64,000 nt of DNA from Palsa-465 sp963800475 (GCA_963800475.1 CAWDAZ010000001.1:817442-881441), one strand, 5' to 3'; shown: positions 33,105 through 42,618, counted from the first letter of the stretch. Translations and numbers: made by a program. Notes: generated by a model not told the origin, from the letters alone.

Positions 33105-33988
33105 CCGGCGCGAGTCGCCGAGGCCACCGCGTGGGCGACCTGGCGGGCGCCGCCGGCGCCGAGCACGATCGTGTAGTGGTTGACGTCGGGCACCTGGACC
33201 GCCGTGCGCAGCCCCGGCGCCGCGTCCGCCCACTCGCGCGCCAGCGGCAGCGGCTGCATCGGCCGCGGCTCGCCCTGCAGGCCGCTTGGCGCGACCAGCA
33301 GGGTCGTCGGGACGGCCAGCCGCGCGGCGTCGTCCCCCTGGGCGAACAGGTCGGCGGCGTCCGCCCTGACCGCCTCCTCGGCGACGGACGAGCGCAATTC
33401 GGGAGGCGCCCCGACGAGGTCGTAGTCGGCGTACGCATTGAGATCGTGATCGTCGACGTCGCTGCCAGCGAGCGCGGGGTGCGCGCGCCACCAGTCGCGG
33501 TATTGCTCGATGCTCGAGAACCTCATTCGCAGGCGCGCGAGCGCCGGCCCGAGGAACGCGTCGAGGAATGCCTGCGGCTCGAAGCGCTCGGTTCCCGGAA
33601 TCCGAAGGCCCCCGTCGACGAGCACGGCGGCGGCGACCCGGTCGGGGTGCTCGGCCGCCGCCCGCGCGACCACATACGCCCCGAGCGAATGCCCGACCAG
33701 CACCGCCCGCTCGACCTCGAGCCGGTCGAGTACCGCGAGCGTGTCCTGCGCGTGTGCGGCGAGCCCGTAGGGAGGAGGCAGAGCGCCCGAGGCGCCGCGC
33801 CCGCGCAGGTCGACGGCGACCAACGTCGTGTCGCCGTCGAGCTCGCGTGCGACCGCGATCCAGCTTCGGCTGTGCGAGGTGATCCCGTGCACCGCGATCG
33901 CGGGGGTATCCGCGGCGTCTCCCGCCGCGAGGCGGAATGCGGCCAGCGACCCTCCGTCGACCGGGACGTCAAGCCTCGTCGCTGGCAG
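33101..33988 (-). CDS. Alpha/beta hydrolase, probable CTG start
   Basis: The 295-residue product has DLRGRGAS, the nucleophile elbow GHSLGAY and the C-terminal His in DVNHYTIVLG. A GTG at 33892 is the first usual start but would remove the first strands. The frame upstream continues with typical N-terminal sequence ('RLDVPVDGGSLAAFRLAAGD') back to a CTG at 33988, which has GGGAGG six bases upstream; no ATG, GTG or TTG lies in between. The gene overlaps the end of the TauE gene by 20 bp, so the CTG start fits translational coupling. Confidence 0.75.
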   Translation of the reverse strand: MPATRLDVPVDGGSLAAFRLAAGDAADTPAIAVHGITSHSRSWIAVARELDGDTTLVAVDLRGRGASGALPPPYGLAAHAQDTLAVLDRLEVERAVLVGHSLGAYVVARAAAEHPDRVAAAVLVDGGLRIPGTERFEPQAFLDAFLGPALARLRMRFSSIEQYRDWWRAHPALAGSDVDDHDLNAYADYDLVGAPPELRSSVAEEAVRADAADLFAQGDDAARLAVPTTLLVAPSGLQGEPRPMQPLPLAREWADAAPGLRTAVQVPDVNHYTIVLGAGGARQVAHAVASATRAG

Positions 33989-34883
33989 GGTCGGCCTCCC
34001 GATCGCGTTGACGCCACGGCTTTGATAGGTAAACCCAGAGCAGCGCCGCGAGCAGCAGCAGCGTGCACAGCGTCCACCCGAGCGCGGTCGTTTCGACTCC
34101 GACGTACTTCAGCCCGGACGCGAAGATCACGAACGCGATCACCGGCCGGATATACCGGTCCGGCACGGTCGAGGAGAGCGTCGAGCCGACCAGCACCGCG
34201 GGCACGCTCCCGATGATCAGCGACGCCGTGACGCCGAACTCGACGTGTCCGAAGATCAGCGCGCCGATCGCGGCCGCCACTGTAAGCGGGACCGCCTGGG
34301 TCAGGTCGGTGCCGACGAGCTGGTTGGCGCCGATCGTCGGGTACAGGAACAGCAGCAGGATGATCATCAGCGAGCCCGCCCCAACCGACGTCAGTCCGAC
34401 CATCACGCCTCCGATCACGCCGATCGCGATCGACGGCCCCGGCCTGACCTTGATGCTCCTGATCCTGGCGGTGCGCGGCCGCCCGCTCGTCCGATCGAGG
34501 ATCATCCGCAGCGCCATCGCGCTCGCACCGACCAGCAGCGCCACCCCGAGCACGACCTCGATGTTCGTCTGCGCGGACTTCGTGTTTCCAAGCAGCTTCA
34601 GCAGGTAGGCGCCGAGGAACGCGGCCGGCACCGACCCCACCACCAGCCACCGGACGAGCTTCAGGTTCACGGTCCCGGCGCGCAGGTGGACGGCCGCACC
34701 GAACGGCCGCATCACGACTGCGGCAACCAGGTCGCTCGAGATCGCGCTGGCCGGCTTGACCCCGAACAGAAGGATCAGCATCGGCGTCATCAGCGCGCCG
34801 CCGCCTGCCCCCGTGAGGCCCACGAGCAGCCCGATGATCGCGCTGCCCAAAACGATGAATGGGTCTATGTGCAGTGCCGTCAG
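33969..34883 (-). CDS. TauE/SafE-family membrane exporter, probable CTG start
   Basis: The protein (304 residues from CTG, 293 from TTG at 34850) has two TauE/SafE repeats with eight or so membrane segments: 'LLVGLTGAGGGALMTPMLIL' opens the first and 'VMVGLTSVGAGSLMIILLLF' the second. Family members move sulfite, sulfoacetate or similar anions. The CTG at 34883 overlaps the stop of the Crp-like gene as CTGA, the same geometry as ATGA coupling, and gives a natural N-terminus (MTALHIDPFIVLG). Operon: crp-like, tauE-like, hydrolase. Confidence 0.82.
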   Translation of the reverse strand: MTALHIDPFIVLGSAIIGLLVGLTGAGGGALMTPMLILLFGVKPASAISSDLVAAVVMRPFGAAVHLRAGTVNLKLVRWLVVGSVPAAFLGAYLLKLLGNTKSAQTNIEVVLGVALLVGASAMALRMILDRTSGRPRTARIRSIKVRPGPSIAIGVIGGVMVGLTSVGAGSLMIILLLFLYPTIGANQLVGTDLTQAVPLTVAAAIGALIFGHVEFGVTASLIIGSVPAVLVGSTLSSTVPDRYIRPVIAFVIFASGLKYVGVETTALGWTLCTLLLLAALLWVYLSKPWRQRDREADPASDEA

Positions 34884-35641
34884 TGAGTCGACGCCGCCGT
34901 CTGCGGCGGAGATCCGGCGGAGCTCTCGCGGTCGAGCAGCTCCACCGGCGGCTCACCGTACAGGAGCCAGCCATCGCGGAACGGACGGATCAGCTCGCGG
35001 CGCGAGAGGTCGGACAGCGCGCTGGTGACCGTCGGGCGTCGCGCCGCCACCAGCTCGGACAGGACCGCGTGGGTCAGCCGTAGCGGGACGACCGTGCCGT
35101 CGCTGCGGACGCGGCCCCAGCGGCCTGCGAGATGCCAGAGCACCATCCGCAGCCGCACGTCGACGCGAGCCTGGTGCACGATCGCCATGTTCACCGCGAG
35201 ATTCCGGGCGCGCTGCGTCGCGCGGGCGACGAAGCACCCGGCGAGCTCGGGGTACGCGGAAAGGTGCTCGATGAAGCCGCCGTCGAGCACCGCCAGGCGC
35301 ACCGGATGGATCACCGACCAGTCGGTCTCGACCGGCAGGAGCGGCGATTCGTGCTCACCCAGGCGGGGACGCAACAGGTCCCCTTCGCCGAGCAGCTCGG
35401 CGCCGAACCGACCCTCGATCCCGACGTGGCGGATCAGCAGGCCCGAGAGCACGAGCAGGCCGATGCCGCCGTCGAGCCCTGGAATCGGACGGCCTGCTCC
35501 GCCACCCGCAGCGAGTCGCAACTCGGGCGCCGAGCACGCCTCGATCGCCTGCTGACGGCGACCTTGCGGAATCACCTCGGCAAGCTCGGGATCTTCCCGT
35601 AGCGGAAGGCAGAGCGCGGACAAGCCTGGATGAACGCTCAC
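34880..35641 (-). CDS. Crp/Fnr-type transcriptional regulator
   Basis: The 253-residue protein has an N-terminal cyclic-nucleotide-binding-like domain ('LLGEGDLLRPRLGEHESPLL') and a C-terminal winged helix 'LTHAVLSELVAARRPTVTSA' with the recognition helix RRPTVTSAL. The phosphate-binding RxA motif of true cAMP binders is not evident, so the ligand is open. First gene of a three-gene operon with TauE and hydrolase, which it may control. Confidence 0.82.
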   Translation of the reverse strand: MSVHPGLSALCLPLREDPELAEVIPQGRRQQAIEACSAPELRLAAGGGAGRPIPGLDGGIGLLVLSGLLIRHVGIEGRFGAELLGEGDLLRPRLGEHESPLLPVETDWSVIHPVRLAVLDGGFIEHLSAYPELAGCFVARATQRARNLAVNMAIVHQARVDVRLRMVLWHLAGRWGRVRSDGTVVPLRLTHAVLSELVAARRPTVTSALSDLSRRELIRPFRDGWLLYGEPPVELLDRESSAGSPPQTAASTH

Positions 35642-35687
35642 ACCAATTACTAACTACCCCGAACCCGCGCCGGCCACGCAGTGCGCG

Positions 35688-36725
35688 TTACACGGGCAGG
35701 ACGCCGGCGTCGTGCCCGATCGTGGCGGCGAGCTGGGCGAGCAGCTCGGTCACCTCCCGGTGTCGTTCGAGCGGGCCCATGTGGCCGGTCTCGGGCAGCA
35801 CCGTGAGGCCCTCGAGCTGGGGCAACTGCTCGGCGATCCGCCGCGCGTGGGAGGGAGGCGTGAGGCGGTCCTTAGCGCCCGCGATCACGATCGTCGGCAC
35901 GGTCAGGCGCGGAAGCGCTTCGTACAGCTCGACCTCCGACAGGGCGATCCCGATGTTCGCGCGCGCGTCCGGCGGGCTGGCGATCAGCATCCGCTCGTAG
36001 AACGCGACCTGAGCGGGCGTCGCGTGCGGGCCGAACGCGATGTAGCGGATCGCCGCTGCCATCAGCGGCGTCGAGAACCGCGGCAGCGGCGCGCGGCTGC
36101 CGAGGAAGCCGTTGACGGCGACGGTGCGGTTCAGCGCCTGCGCGAGCGCCGGCACAGGGACGAGCAGCTGCTCGGCGATCAGGTCGCCGACGCCGGTGTT
36201 GATCAGCGCCGCCGCGCCGGCGCGCGCCTCGACGTCGTGATGCTCGGCCCAGGCGGCGACCGCCATCGCCCCGAGCGAATGTCCGACCACCATCGCGCGC
36301 CGCCCCTCGGGCACGCACGTCGCGAGCACCGCCTCGAGGTCCTCGCCGAACCGTGCGATCGAGTAGTCGCCGCCGGCCGCCGCCTGGCTGTCGCCGTGGC
36401 CGCGCAGGTCGTAGGCGACGATTCGCAGCCCGCGCTCCTGGAGCTCGATGATCTGGTAGGTCCAGTAGCTGAGGTTCTCCGTCCAGCCGTGGGCGAGCAC
36501 CAGCGTCGGGGCGTCCTCGTCGCCGAACACCTCGGCGTGCAGGAGGGTGCCGTCCGGCGAGCGAACCTCGACCGGCCGCCCCTCGGGTGGCGATCCCAAG
36601 ACAGTGCGCTCCGGGTCCTCGGCGATCCGGCGCGTGAAGCGGCGCTGGGCGAGCAGCCCGGCGGCCGCGAGGCCGGCAGCGGACGCGCCTGCCCAGACCC
36701 ACCGGTCACGAGAGCCGCCCGTCAC
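35688..36725 (-). CDS. Alpha/beta hydrolase with N-terminal membrane segment
   Basis: The 345-residue protein has a hydrophobic N-terminal segment ('WVWAGASAAGLAAAGLLA'), then an esterase/epoxide-hydrolase-like core: HGWTENLSYW, DLRGHGDS, GHSLGAM (nucleophile), GAKDRLTPP and ETGHMGPLERH. It is probably exported or membrane-anchored. Divergent from pfkA with 62 bp between starts. Confidence 0.86.
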   Translation of the reverse strand: MTGGSRDRWVWAGASAAGLAAAGLLAQRRFTRRIAEDPERTVLGSPPEGRPVEVRSPDGTLLHAEVFGDEDAPTLVLAHGWTENLSYWTYQIIELQERGLRIVAYDLRGHGDSQAAAGGDYSIARFGEDLEAVLATCVPEGRRAMVVGHSLGAMAVAAWAEHHDVEARAGAAALINTGVGDLIAEQLLVPVPALAQALNRTVAVNGFLGSRAPLPRFSTPLMAAAIRYIAFGPHATPAQVAFYERMLIASPPDARANIGIALSEVELYEALPRLTVPTIVIAGAKDRLTPPSHARRIAEQLPQLEGLTVLPETGHMGPLERHREVTELLAQLAATIGHDAGVLPV

Positions 36726-36787
36726 GGCCGGGAACCCTACAACCCGGTCACGTTCTCGGTTGCGCGCAATAAATAGGATGCTGGCCG

Positions 36788-37819
36788 ATGCGGATCGGGA
36801 TTCTCACCGGTGGCGGAGACTGTCCGGGCCTGAACGCGGTGATCCGCGCGGTCGTCCGCAAGGCGATCGACGAGTACGGTGACCAGATCATCGGGTTCCG
36901 CGACGGCTGGAGAGGGGTGCTCGAGGGCCACTTCGACGACCTCACGCTCGAGTCCACGCGCGGGATCCTGCCGCGGGGCGGCACGATCCTGGGCAGCTCG
37001 AGGACAAACCCGTACAAGCGCGATGACGGCGTCGATCGGGTGCGCGAGACGCTGTCGGACTTTCGGATCGACGGGCTGATCGCGATCGGCGGCGAGGACA
37101 CGCTCGGCGTCGCCAACCGGCTGCAGTCGGACGGTATCGACGTGATCGGGGTCCCGAAGACGATCGACAACGATCTCGGCGGCACCGATGTGACGTTCGG
37201 CTTTGACACGGCGCTGTCGATCGCCACGGAGGCGATCGACCGGCTGCACACGACCGCCGAGAGCCACAACCGGATCCTGGTGGTCGAGGTGATGGGCCGG
37301 ACCGCCGGGTGGATCGCGCTGCACTCCGGGATCGCAGGCGGCGCGGACGTGATCCTGATCCCCGAGCTCCCGTTCGATATCGACGAGGTGTGCCGGCTGA
37401 TCAACCGCCGCCATGAGCGCGGCCGGTACTTCTCGATCGTCGTCGCGGCCGAGGGGGCGGTGCCCAAGGAGGGCACGATGAGCGTGAATCGGACTGGCGA
37501 CGTCGATGAGTTCGGGCATCCGCGACTCGGCGGGATCGGATACGCGCTCGAGCAGGAGATCGAGAGGCGCACCGGCTTCGAGACTCGCGCCACGGTGCTT
37601 GGCCACGTCCAGCGTGGCGGCACCCCGACGCCGTTCGACCGTGTCCTGGCGACGAGGCTCGGGCTGGCGGCGATCGACGCTGCACACGATGGGGCGTGGG
37701 GGATGATGACCGCGCTCAGGTCCACGAACATCGAGCTGGTCCCGCTCGCCGATGCGGTTGCGGAGGTCCGCCATGTGCCAGTTGAGGAGTACGAACGATA
37801 TGGGGTTCTTTTTGGGTAG
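36788..37819 (+). CDS. pfkA: 6-phosphofructokinase, predicted pyrophosphate-dependent
   Basis: The 343-residue protein phosphorylates fructose 6-phosphate at C1. It starts MRIGILTGGGDCPGLNAVIR. The two positions that decide the phosphoryl donor, 104 and 124 in E. coli numbering, fall in GGEDT (D104) and PKTIDND (K124). ATP enzymes have Gly at both; Asp and Lys are the pyrophosphate signature. Catalytic Asp is in TIDND and the sugar-phosphate site in MGRTAGW. An AT-rich TAGGAT (36774-36779) just upstream may be the -10. First gene before the transketolase operon. Confidence 0.93.
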   Translation: MRIGILTGGGDCPGLNAVIRAVVRKAIDEYGDQIIGFRDGWRGVLEGHFDDLTLESTRGILPRGGTILGSSRTNPYKRDDGVDRVRETLSDFRIDGLIAIGGEDTLGVANRLQSDGIDVIGVPKTIDNDLGGTDVTFGFDTALSIATEAIDRLHTTAESHNRILVVEVMGRTAGWIALHSGIAGGADVILIPELPFDIDEVCRLINRRHERGRYFSIVVAAEGAVPKEGTMSVNRTGDVDEFGHPRLGGIGYALEQEIERRTGFETRATVLGHVQRGGTPTPFDRVLATRLGLAAIDAAHDGAWGMMTALRSTNIELVPLADAVAEVRHVPVEEYERYGVLFG

Positions 37820-37867
37820 ACGATCTGACTATGCTGGCGCTGTTGTCCCACGACGCACTCTCAGCTC

Positions 37868-39889
37868 GTGACTGCGACTGATTCCGCGACGGCGCTCGAC
37901 CGTCTGTGCGTCGACACGATCCGCACGCTGTCGATGGATGCCGTGCAGAAGGCGAACTCCGGCCATCCGGGGACCCCGATGGCGCTGGCTCCGCTCGCGT
38001 ATCTCCTGTACACGCGGGTGATGCGCCACAACCCGAGCAACCCGGACTGGATCGACCGCGACCGGTTCGTGCTGTCGGCCGGGCATGCGTCGATGCTCCT
38101 GTACTCCGTCCTGTACCTGAGCGGCTATCCGATGACGCTCGACGACATCGAGCACTTCCGCCAGGTCGGTTGGCCGACGGCCGGTCACCCGGAGCGCAAG
38201 GACTCCCCGGGGATCGAGGCGACGACCGGGCCGCTGGGGCAGGGAATCTCGATGGCCGTCGGGATCGCGCTCGCGGAGCGGATGCTCGCGGCGCGCTTCA
38301 ACGAGGACGGACACGAGATCGTCGACCACAACGTGTTCACGATCGCCTCCGACGGCGACATCCAGGAGGGGATCTCGTCGGAGGCGTGCTCGCTCGCCGG
38401 GCACCTCGGCGTCGGGTCGCTGATCGCGTACTTCGACAACAACCACATTCAGCTCGCCGGCCCGACGTCGCTGGACTTCTCTGAGGATGTCCAGAAGCGC
38501 TACGAGGCGTACGGCTGGCACGTTCAGGACATCGGTGAGGACATGTCGCTCGAGCGTATGGAGGAGGCGACGCGCGCGGCGATCGCCGTCCGTGACCGGC
38601 CGTCGCTGATCATGCTGCGCTCGCACATCGGCTACGGGAGCCCGCACAAGCAGGACACCTCTTCGGCGCACGGCTCGCCGCTCGGCGAACAGGAGGTTCG
38701 GCTCACCAAGGAGGCGTACGGGTGGGATCCTGACAAGCACTTCTACGTCCCCGAGGAGGCGCTCGCCCACTTCCGCAAATGCTGCGAGCGCGGCAAGCAG
38801 CTCGAGGCCGACTGGCAGCGCCGGTTCGACGCCTACCGGGAGGCGTTCCCCGACAAGGCGGCGCTGCTCGAGATGATCGACGCCGGCGCGATGCCCACCG
38901 GATGGGACCAGGACCCGCCGCGGTTCGACCCCGCGTCTGACCCGATCGCGACCCGCAAGGCCTCGCAGGCGGCGATCCAATGGGCCGCCAAGGGCGTTCC
39001 GCACCTGGTCGGCGGCTCGGCGGACCTGGCCACCTCGACGCTGACCGACATCGACGGCGGGGGAGATGTGGAGAAGGGCTCCTACGGCGGTCGCAACCTC
39101 CGCTTTGGCGTGCGCGAGCACGGCATGGGCGCGATCGTCAACGGCCTCGGGCTGCATGGGTTCCGCGCCTACGGCGCCACGTTCCTGACCTTCTCCGACT
39201 ACATGCGCGGGGCGCTCCGGCTGTCGGCGCTGATGAAGCTGCCCTCGATCTGGGTGTACACGCACGACTCGATCGGGCTCGGCGAGGACGGCCCGACGCA
39301 CCAGCCGATCGAACAGCTGGCGGGGCTGCGGGCGATGCCGCAGCTGAACGTCGTGCGCCCGGCCGATGCCAACGAGACCGTGCTCGGATGGCGTTTCGCG
39401 CTGCGCAACCTGGAGGCGCCGACCGCATTCGCACTGTGTCGCCAGAACCTGCCGATCCTCGACCCGGCTACGATCCCCGACGATGCGATCGAGCGCGGCG
39501 CGTACGTGCTGCGTGAAGCCGAGGGCGGCGAGCCCGAGCTGATCCTGATCGGGACCGGCTCGGAGGTGTCGCTGTGCCTCGAGGCCGCGGATGCGCTCGA
39601 CGGTTTGCGCGTCCGGGTCGTGAGCATGCCGTGCATGGACACGTTCGCCGAGGCCGACGAGAGCTATCGCGAGCAGGTGCTGCCAGCGGCGTGCCGGGCG
39701 CGGGTCGGCGTCGAAGCCGCCAGCCCGCTCGGGTGGGACCGATGGATCGGACCGGATGGGGCGTTCGTCGGGATGCAGACGTTCGGCGAGTCGGGCCCGG
39801 CCGAACAGGTCTACGAGCAGTTCGGGATCACCGCGGAGCGGGTCGCTTCGCTCTCGAAGGAGCTTCTACAACGCGTGAATGGGGATTGA
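37868..39889 (+). CDS. tkt: Transketolase
   Basis: The 673-residue thiamine-diphosphate enzyme transfers two-carbon units between sugar phosphates. Visible motifs: 'ANSGHPGTPMALAPLAYLLY' near residue 32, ThDP motif GDGDIQEGISSE-like 'ASDGDIQEGISSEACSLAGH' through 'FDNNHIQLAG', and the transketolase signature region 'RFGVREHGMGAIVNGLGLHG' with the catalytic Glu. GTG start at 37868, 48 bp after pfkA. A TATGCT at 37834-37839 could be a separate -10. Its stop overlaps the tal-pgi start (TGATG). Confidence 0.95.
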   Translation: MTATDSATALDRLCVDTIRTLSMDAVQKANSGHPGTPMALAPLAYLLYTRVMRHNPSNPDWIDRDRFVLSAGHASMLLYSVLYLSGYPMTLDDIEHFRQVGWPTAGHPERKDSPGIEATTGPLGQGISMAVGIALAERMLAARFNEDGHEIVDHNVFTIASDGDIQEGISSEACSLAGHLGVGSLIAYFDNNHIQLAGPTSLDFSEDVQKRYEAYGWHVQDIGEDMSLERMEEATRAAIAVRDRPSLIMLRSHIGYGSPHKQDTSSAHGSPLGEQEVRLTKEAYGWDPDKHFYVPEEALAHFRKCCERGKQLEADWQRRFDAYREAFPDKAALLEMIDAGAMPTGWDQDPPRFDPASDPIATRKASQAAIQWAAKGVPHLVGGSADLATSTLTDIDGGGDVEKGSYGGRNLRFGVREHGMGAIVNGLGLHGFRAYGATFLTFSDYMRGALRLSALMKLPSIWVYTHDSIGLGEDGPTHQPIEQLAGLRAMPQLNVVRPADANETVLGWRFALRNLEAPTAFALCRQNLPILDPATIPDDAIERGAYVLREAEGGEPELILIGTGSEVSLCLEAADALDGLRVRVVSMPCMDTFAEADESYREQVLPAACRARVGVEAASPLGWDRWIGPDGAFVGMQTFGESGPAEQVYEQFGITAERVASLSKELLQRVNGD

Positions 39890-42615
39890 TGATGAGCACG
39901 ACGACGAACGTGAACCCGCGTCTCGAGGCCCTGACCGAAGCGGGCGTCAGCGTGTGGCTCGACCAGATCCGGCGCTCCCTGATCGAAAGCGGCGAGATGG
40001 CACGGATGGTCGCCGAGGAGTCGCTGCGCGGGATGACCTCGAACCCGTCGATCTTCGAGAAGGCGATCCTCGGCTCGACCGACTACGACGAGGACCTGCG
40101 CGAGCTCGCGAACGAGCAGCTCGATCCGCTCGACATCTACAACCGGATCGCGGTCAGGGACGTGCAGCTCGCGGCGGACGTGCTCGCCGGCGTGCATCGC
40201 GAGTCGAACGGCCGCGACGGGTTCGTGTCGCTCGAGGTCCAGCCCAACCTCGCGTTCGACACAGATGGCTCGATCGAGTCCGCGCGCAACTACTGGAAGG
40301 CGGTTGACCGTCCGAACGTGATGATCAAGATTCCCGGTACCACGGAGGGAGTGCCGGCGATCGAGCAGGCGCTGTACGAGGGCCTCAATATCAACATCAC
40401 GTTGCTGTTCTCGGTCGAGTCTTACGAGAACGTGGCCGAGGCTTACCTGCGCGCGCTCGAGCGGCGGCTCGAGGAAGGCAAGTCGCTCGACATCAACTCC
40501 GTGGCGAGCTTTTTCGTCTCGCGCGTGGACACCAACGTCGACCGAAAGCTCGAGGACCTCGGGCGCACCGATCTGCAGGGCAAGGCCGCACTGGCGAACG
40601 CGCGCGACGCCTACCAGCGGTTCCAGCGGATCTTCTCCGGGCCGCGGTGGGAGAAGCTCGAACAGGCGGGCGCGGCGGTGCAGCGGCCGCTGTGGGCGTC
40701 GACCTCGACCAAGAACCCCAACTACCCCGACACCATGTACGTCGATGAGCTGGTGGCGCCTCACACCGTCAACACGATGCCGATCAACACGCTGCTCGGG
40801 TTCGGGGAGCACGGCGAGGTGACCGGGCCGACAGCCGAGCACGACCCGGCCGAGGACCTGAAGGCGCTGGCCGACGCCGGGATCGACATGATTCAGGTCA
40901 CGCAGGAGCTGCTCGAGGACGGGGTCGACCAGTTCGTGCACGCGCTCGACCGGCTGCTCGAGGGGATCGACGAACGGCGCGAGGCGGTCCTCACCGGCCG
41001 GCCCAGCACGATTCAGGCGCGGTTCCCCGACGAGCTGGTCGAGCCGGTCGCGAAGCGGGTCAAGCAGGCCGTCTCGGACAAGGTCGCGGAGCGCGTGTGG
41101 CGCCGCGACCCGTCGCTGTGGGGCGGCCCCGGGGTTCCGGAGATCGAGAACCGGCTCGGGTGGCTGACGGTAGCCGAGACGATGCTCGAGCACGCCGCCC
41201 AACTTGACGCGTTCGCGGAGCAGTGCCGCGCCGACGGCCTGACCGACGCCGTGCTGCTCGGGATGGGTGGCTCGTCGCTCGGCCCCGAGGTGCTGCGCGA
41301 GTCGTTCGGCGAAGTCCGTGGCGGGCTGCGGCTGCAGGTGCTCGACTCGACGCACCCGGACGAGATCAAGAAGGTCCAGGACTCGCTGGATCTCGACAAG
41401 ACGCTGTTCATCGTGTCCTCGAAATCCGGCGGGACGATCGAGACGCTCTCGCAGTACAAGCACTTCAAGACGCTAGCCCGTCCGGACCAGTTCGTCGTCG
41501 TCACCGACCCGGGGAGCCCGCTCGAGCAGCTCGCGGCCGACGACGGACTGCGGCGCACGTTCCTCAACCCGCCCGACATCGGCGGCCGCTACTCGGTGCT
41601 GTCGTACTTCGGGCTGGTGCCGGCCGCGGTGATGGGCGTGAGCGTTGAGGCACTCCTGCATCGTTGCCAGGTCGCCGAGCAGAACTGCGCGCACTACGAC
41701 TCCTCCGAGACCAACTCGGGGCTGTGGCTCGGCGCCGTGATCGGCGAGCTCGCCCTGCAGGGGCGCGACAAGCTCACGTTCCTGGTGTCGCCGCCGATCC
41801 AGAGCTTCGGCCTGTGGGCCGAGCAGCTGGTCGCGGAGTCGACCGGCAAGCATGGTCGCGGGATCCTGCCGGTCGCCGGTGAGCCGCTCGGCGAGCCGGC
41901 CGCGTACGGCCCCGATCGCGTGTTCGCGTACCTCCGCAACGCCGACGACCCTGACGAGCAGCTCGATGCCGCCGTCGAGCAGCTCGCCTCCTCGGGCCAG
42001 CCGACAATGACGCTCGCGACCCACGACCCCGCCGATCTCGGCCGGATCTTCTTCCTCTCGGAGTTTGCGGTCGCGGTTGCCGGGTGGGCGTTGGAGATCA
42101 ACCCGTTCGACCAGCCGAACGTCCAGGAGGCGAAGGACAAGACCAACGAGGTGCTCGCCTCGGGATCGATTCCCCAGATTGAGCCGGCCTCCGACGACGC
42201 GCTGCGCGCGCTGCTCGGAGACGCGAACCCGCCGCACTACGTCGCGATCCTCGGGTATCTCCCTTATTCAGCGGAGCTCGATGCGGCGATCGACGAGCTG
42301 CGCGCCGCGATCCGTGCGGCGACCGGCGCGGCCGTGACGTTCGGGTACGGCCCGCGGTTCCAGCACTCGACCGGCCAGGAGCACAAGGGCGGGGCGCCGA
42401 TCGGCAGATTCCTGCAGCTCGTCAACGACCCGACCACCGACGTCGAGATCCCCGGCGAGCCGTACACGTTCGGGAAGCTGATCGCCGCGCAGTCGGCCGG
42501 CGACCTGCAGACGCTGCGCTCGCACGGGCTGCCCGCTGAGCGGGTCAAGCTCGACGGCGATCCGGCCGAGGCGGTACGGGCGCTCACCAACAGGATTGCG
42601 GGCCTCCTTGAGTAG
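39889..42615 (+). CDS. Bifunctional transaldolase/glucose-6-phosphate isomerase
   Basis: One 908-residue frame joins two enzymes. The N-terminal part (about 1-370) is transaldolase: 'RGMTSNPSIFEKAILGS', the Schiff-base Lys in NVMIKIPGTTEG near residue 147, and 'QRPLWASTSTKNPNYPDTMY'. The C-terminal part (about 380-908) is phosphoglucose isomerase: 'VLLGMGGSSLGPEVLRESFG', 'IVSSKSGGTIETLSQYK' and 'RFQHSTGQEHKGGAPIG'. Such fusions are known in some bacteria. The start is ATG 39889 (overlapping the tkt stop) or 39892. The fusion places sedoheptulose 7-phosphate recycling and F6P-G6P exchange on one chain. Confidence 0.95.
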   Translation: MMSTTTNVNPRLEALTEAGVSVWLDQIRRSLIESGEMARMVAEESLRGMTSNPSIFEKAILGSTDYDEDLRELANEQLDPLDIYNRIAVRDVQLAADVLAGVHRESNGRDGFVSLEVQPNLAFDTDGSIESARNYWKAVDRPNVMIKIPGTTEGVPAIEQALYEGLNINITLLFSVESYENVAEAYLRALERRLEEGKSLDINSVASFFVSRVDTNVDRKLEDLGRTDLQGKAALANARDAYQRFQRIFSGPRWEKLEQAGAAVQRPLWASTSTKNPNYPDTMYVDELVAPHTVNTMPINTLLGFGEHGEVTGPTAEHDPAEDLKALADAGIDMIQVTQELLEDGVDQFVHALDRLLEGIDERREAVLTGRPSTIQARFPDELVEPVAKRVKQAVSDKVAERVWRRDPSLWGGPGVPEIENRLGWLTVAETMLEHAAQLDAFAEQCRADGLTDAVLLGMGGSSLGPEVLRESFGEVRGGLRLQVLDSTHPDEIKKVQDSLDLDKTLFIVSSKSGGTIETLSQYKHFKTLARPDQFVVVTDPGSPLEQLAADDGLRRTFLNPPDIGGRYSVLSYFGLVPAAVMGVSVEALLHRCQVAEQNCAHYDSSETNSGLWLGAVIGELALQGRDKLTFLVSPPIQSFGLWAEQLVAESTGKHGRGILPVAGEPLGEPAAYGPDRVFAYLRNADDPDEQLDAAVEQLASSGQPTMTLATHDPADLGRIFFLSEFAVAVAGWALEINPFDQPNVQEAKDKTNEVLASGSIPQIEPASDDALRALLGDANPPHYVAILGYLPYSAELDAAIDELRAAIRAATGAAVTFGYGPRFQHSTGQEHKGGAPIGRFLQLVNDPTTDVEIPGEPYTFGKLIAAQSAGDLQTLRSHGLPAERVKLDGDPAEAVRALTNRIAGLLE

Positions 42616-42618
42616 CGG

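Noticed and set aside
39811..41463. 550-codon minus-strand frame opposite tal-pgi
   Set aside because: Mirror frame of a GC-rich gene; rich in Arg/Val/Leu with no domain, and the plus strand is clearly coding.
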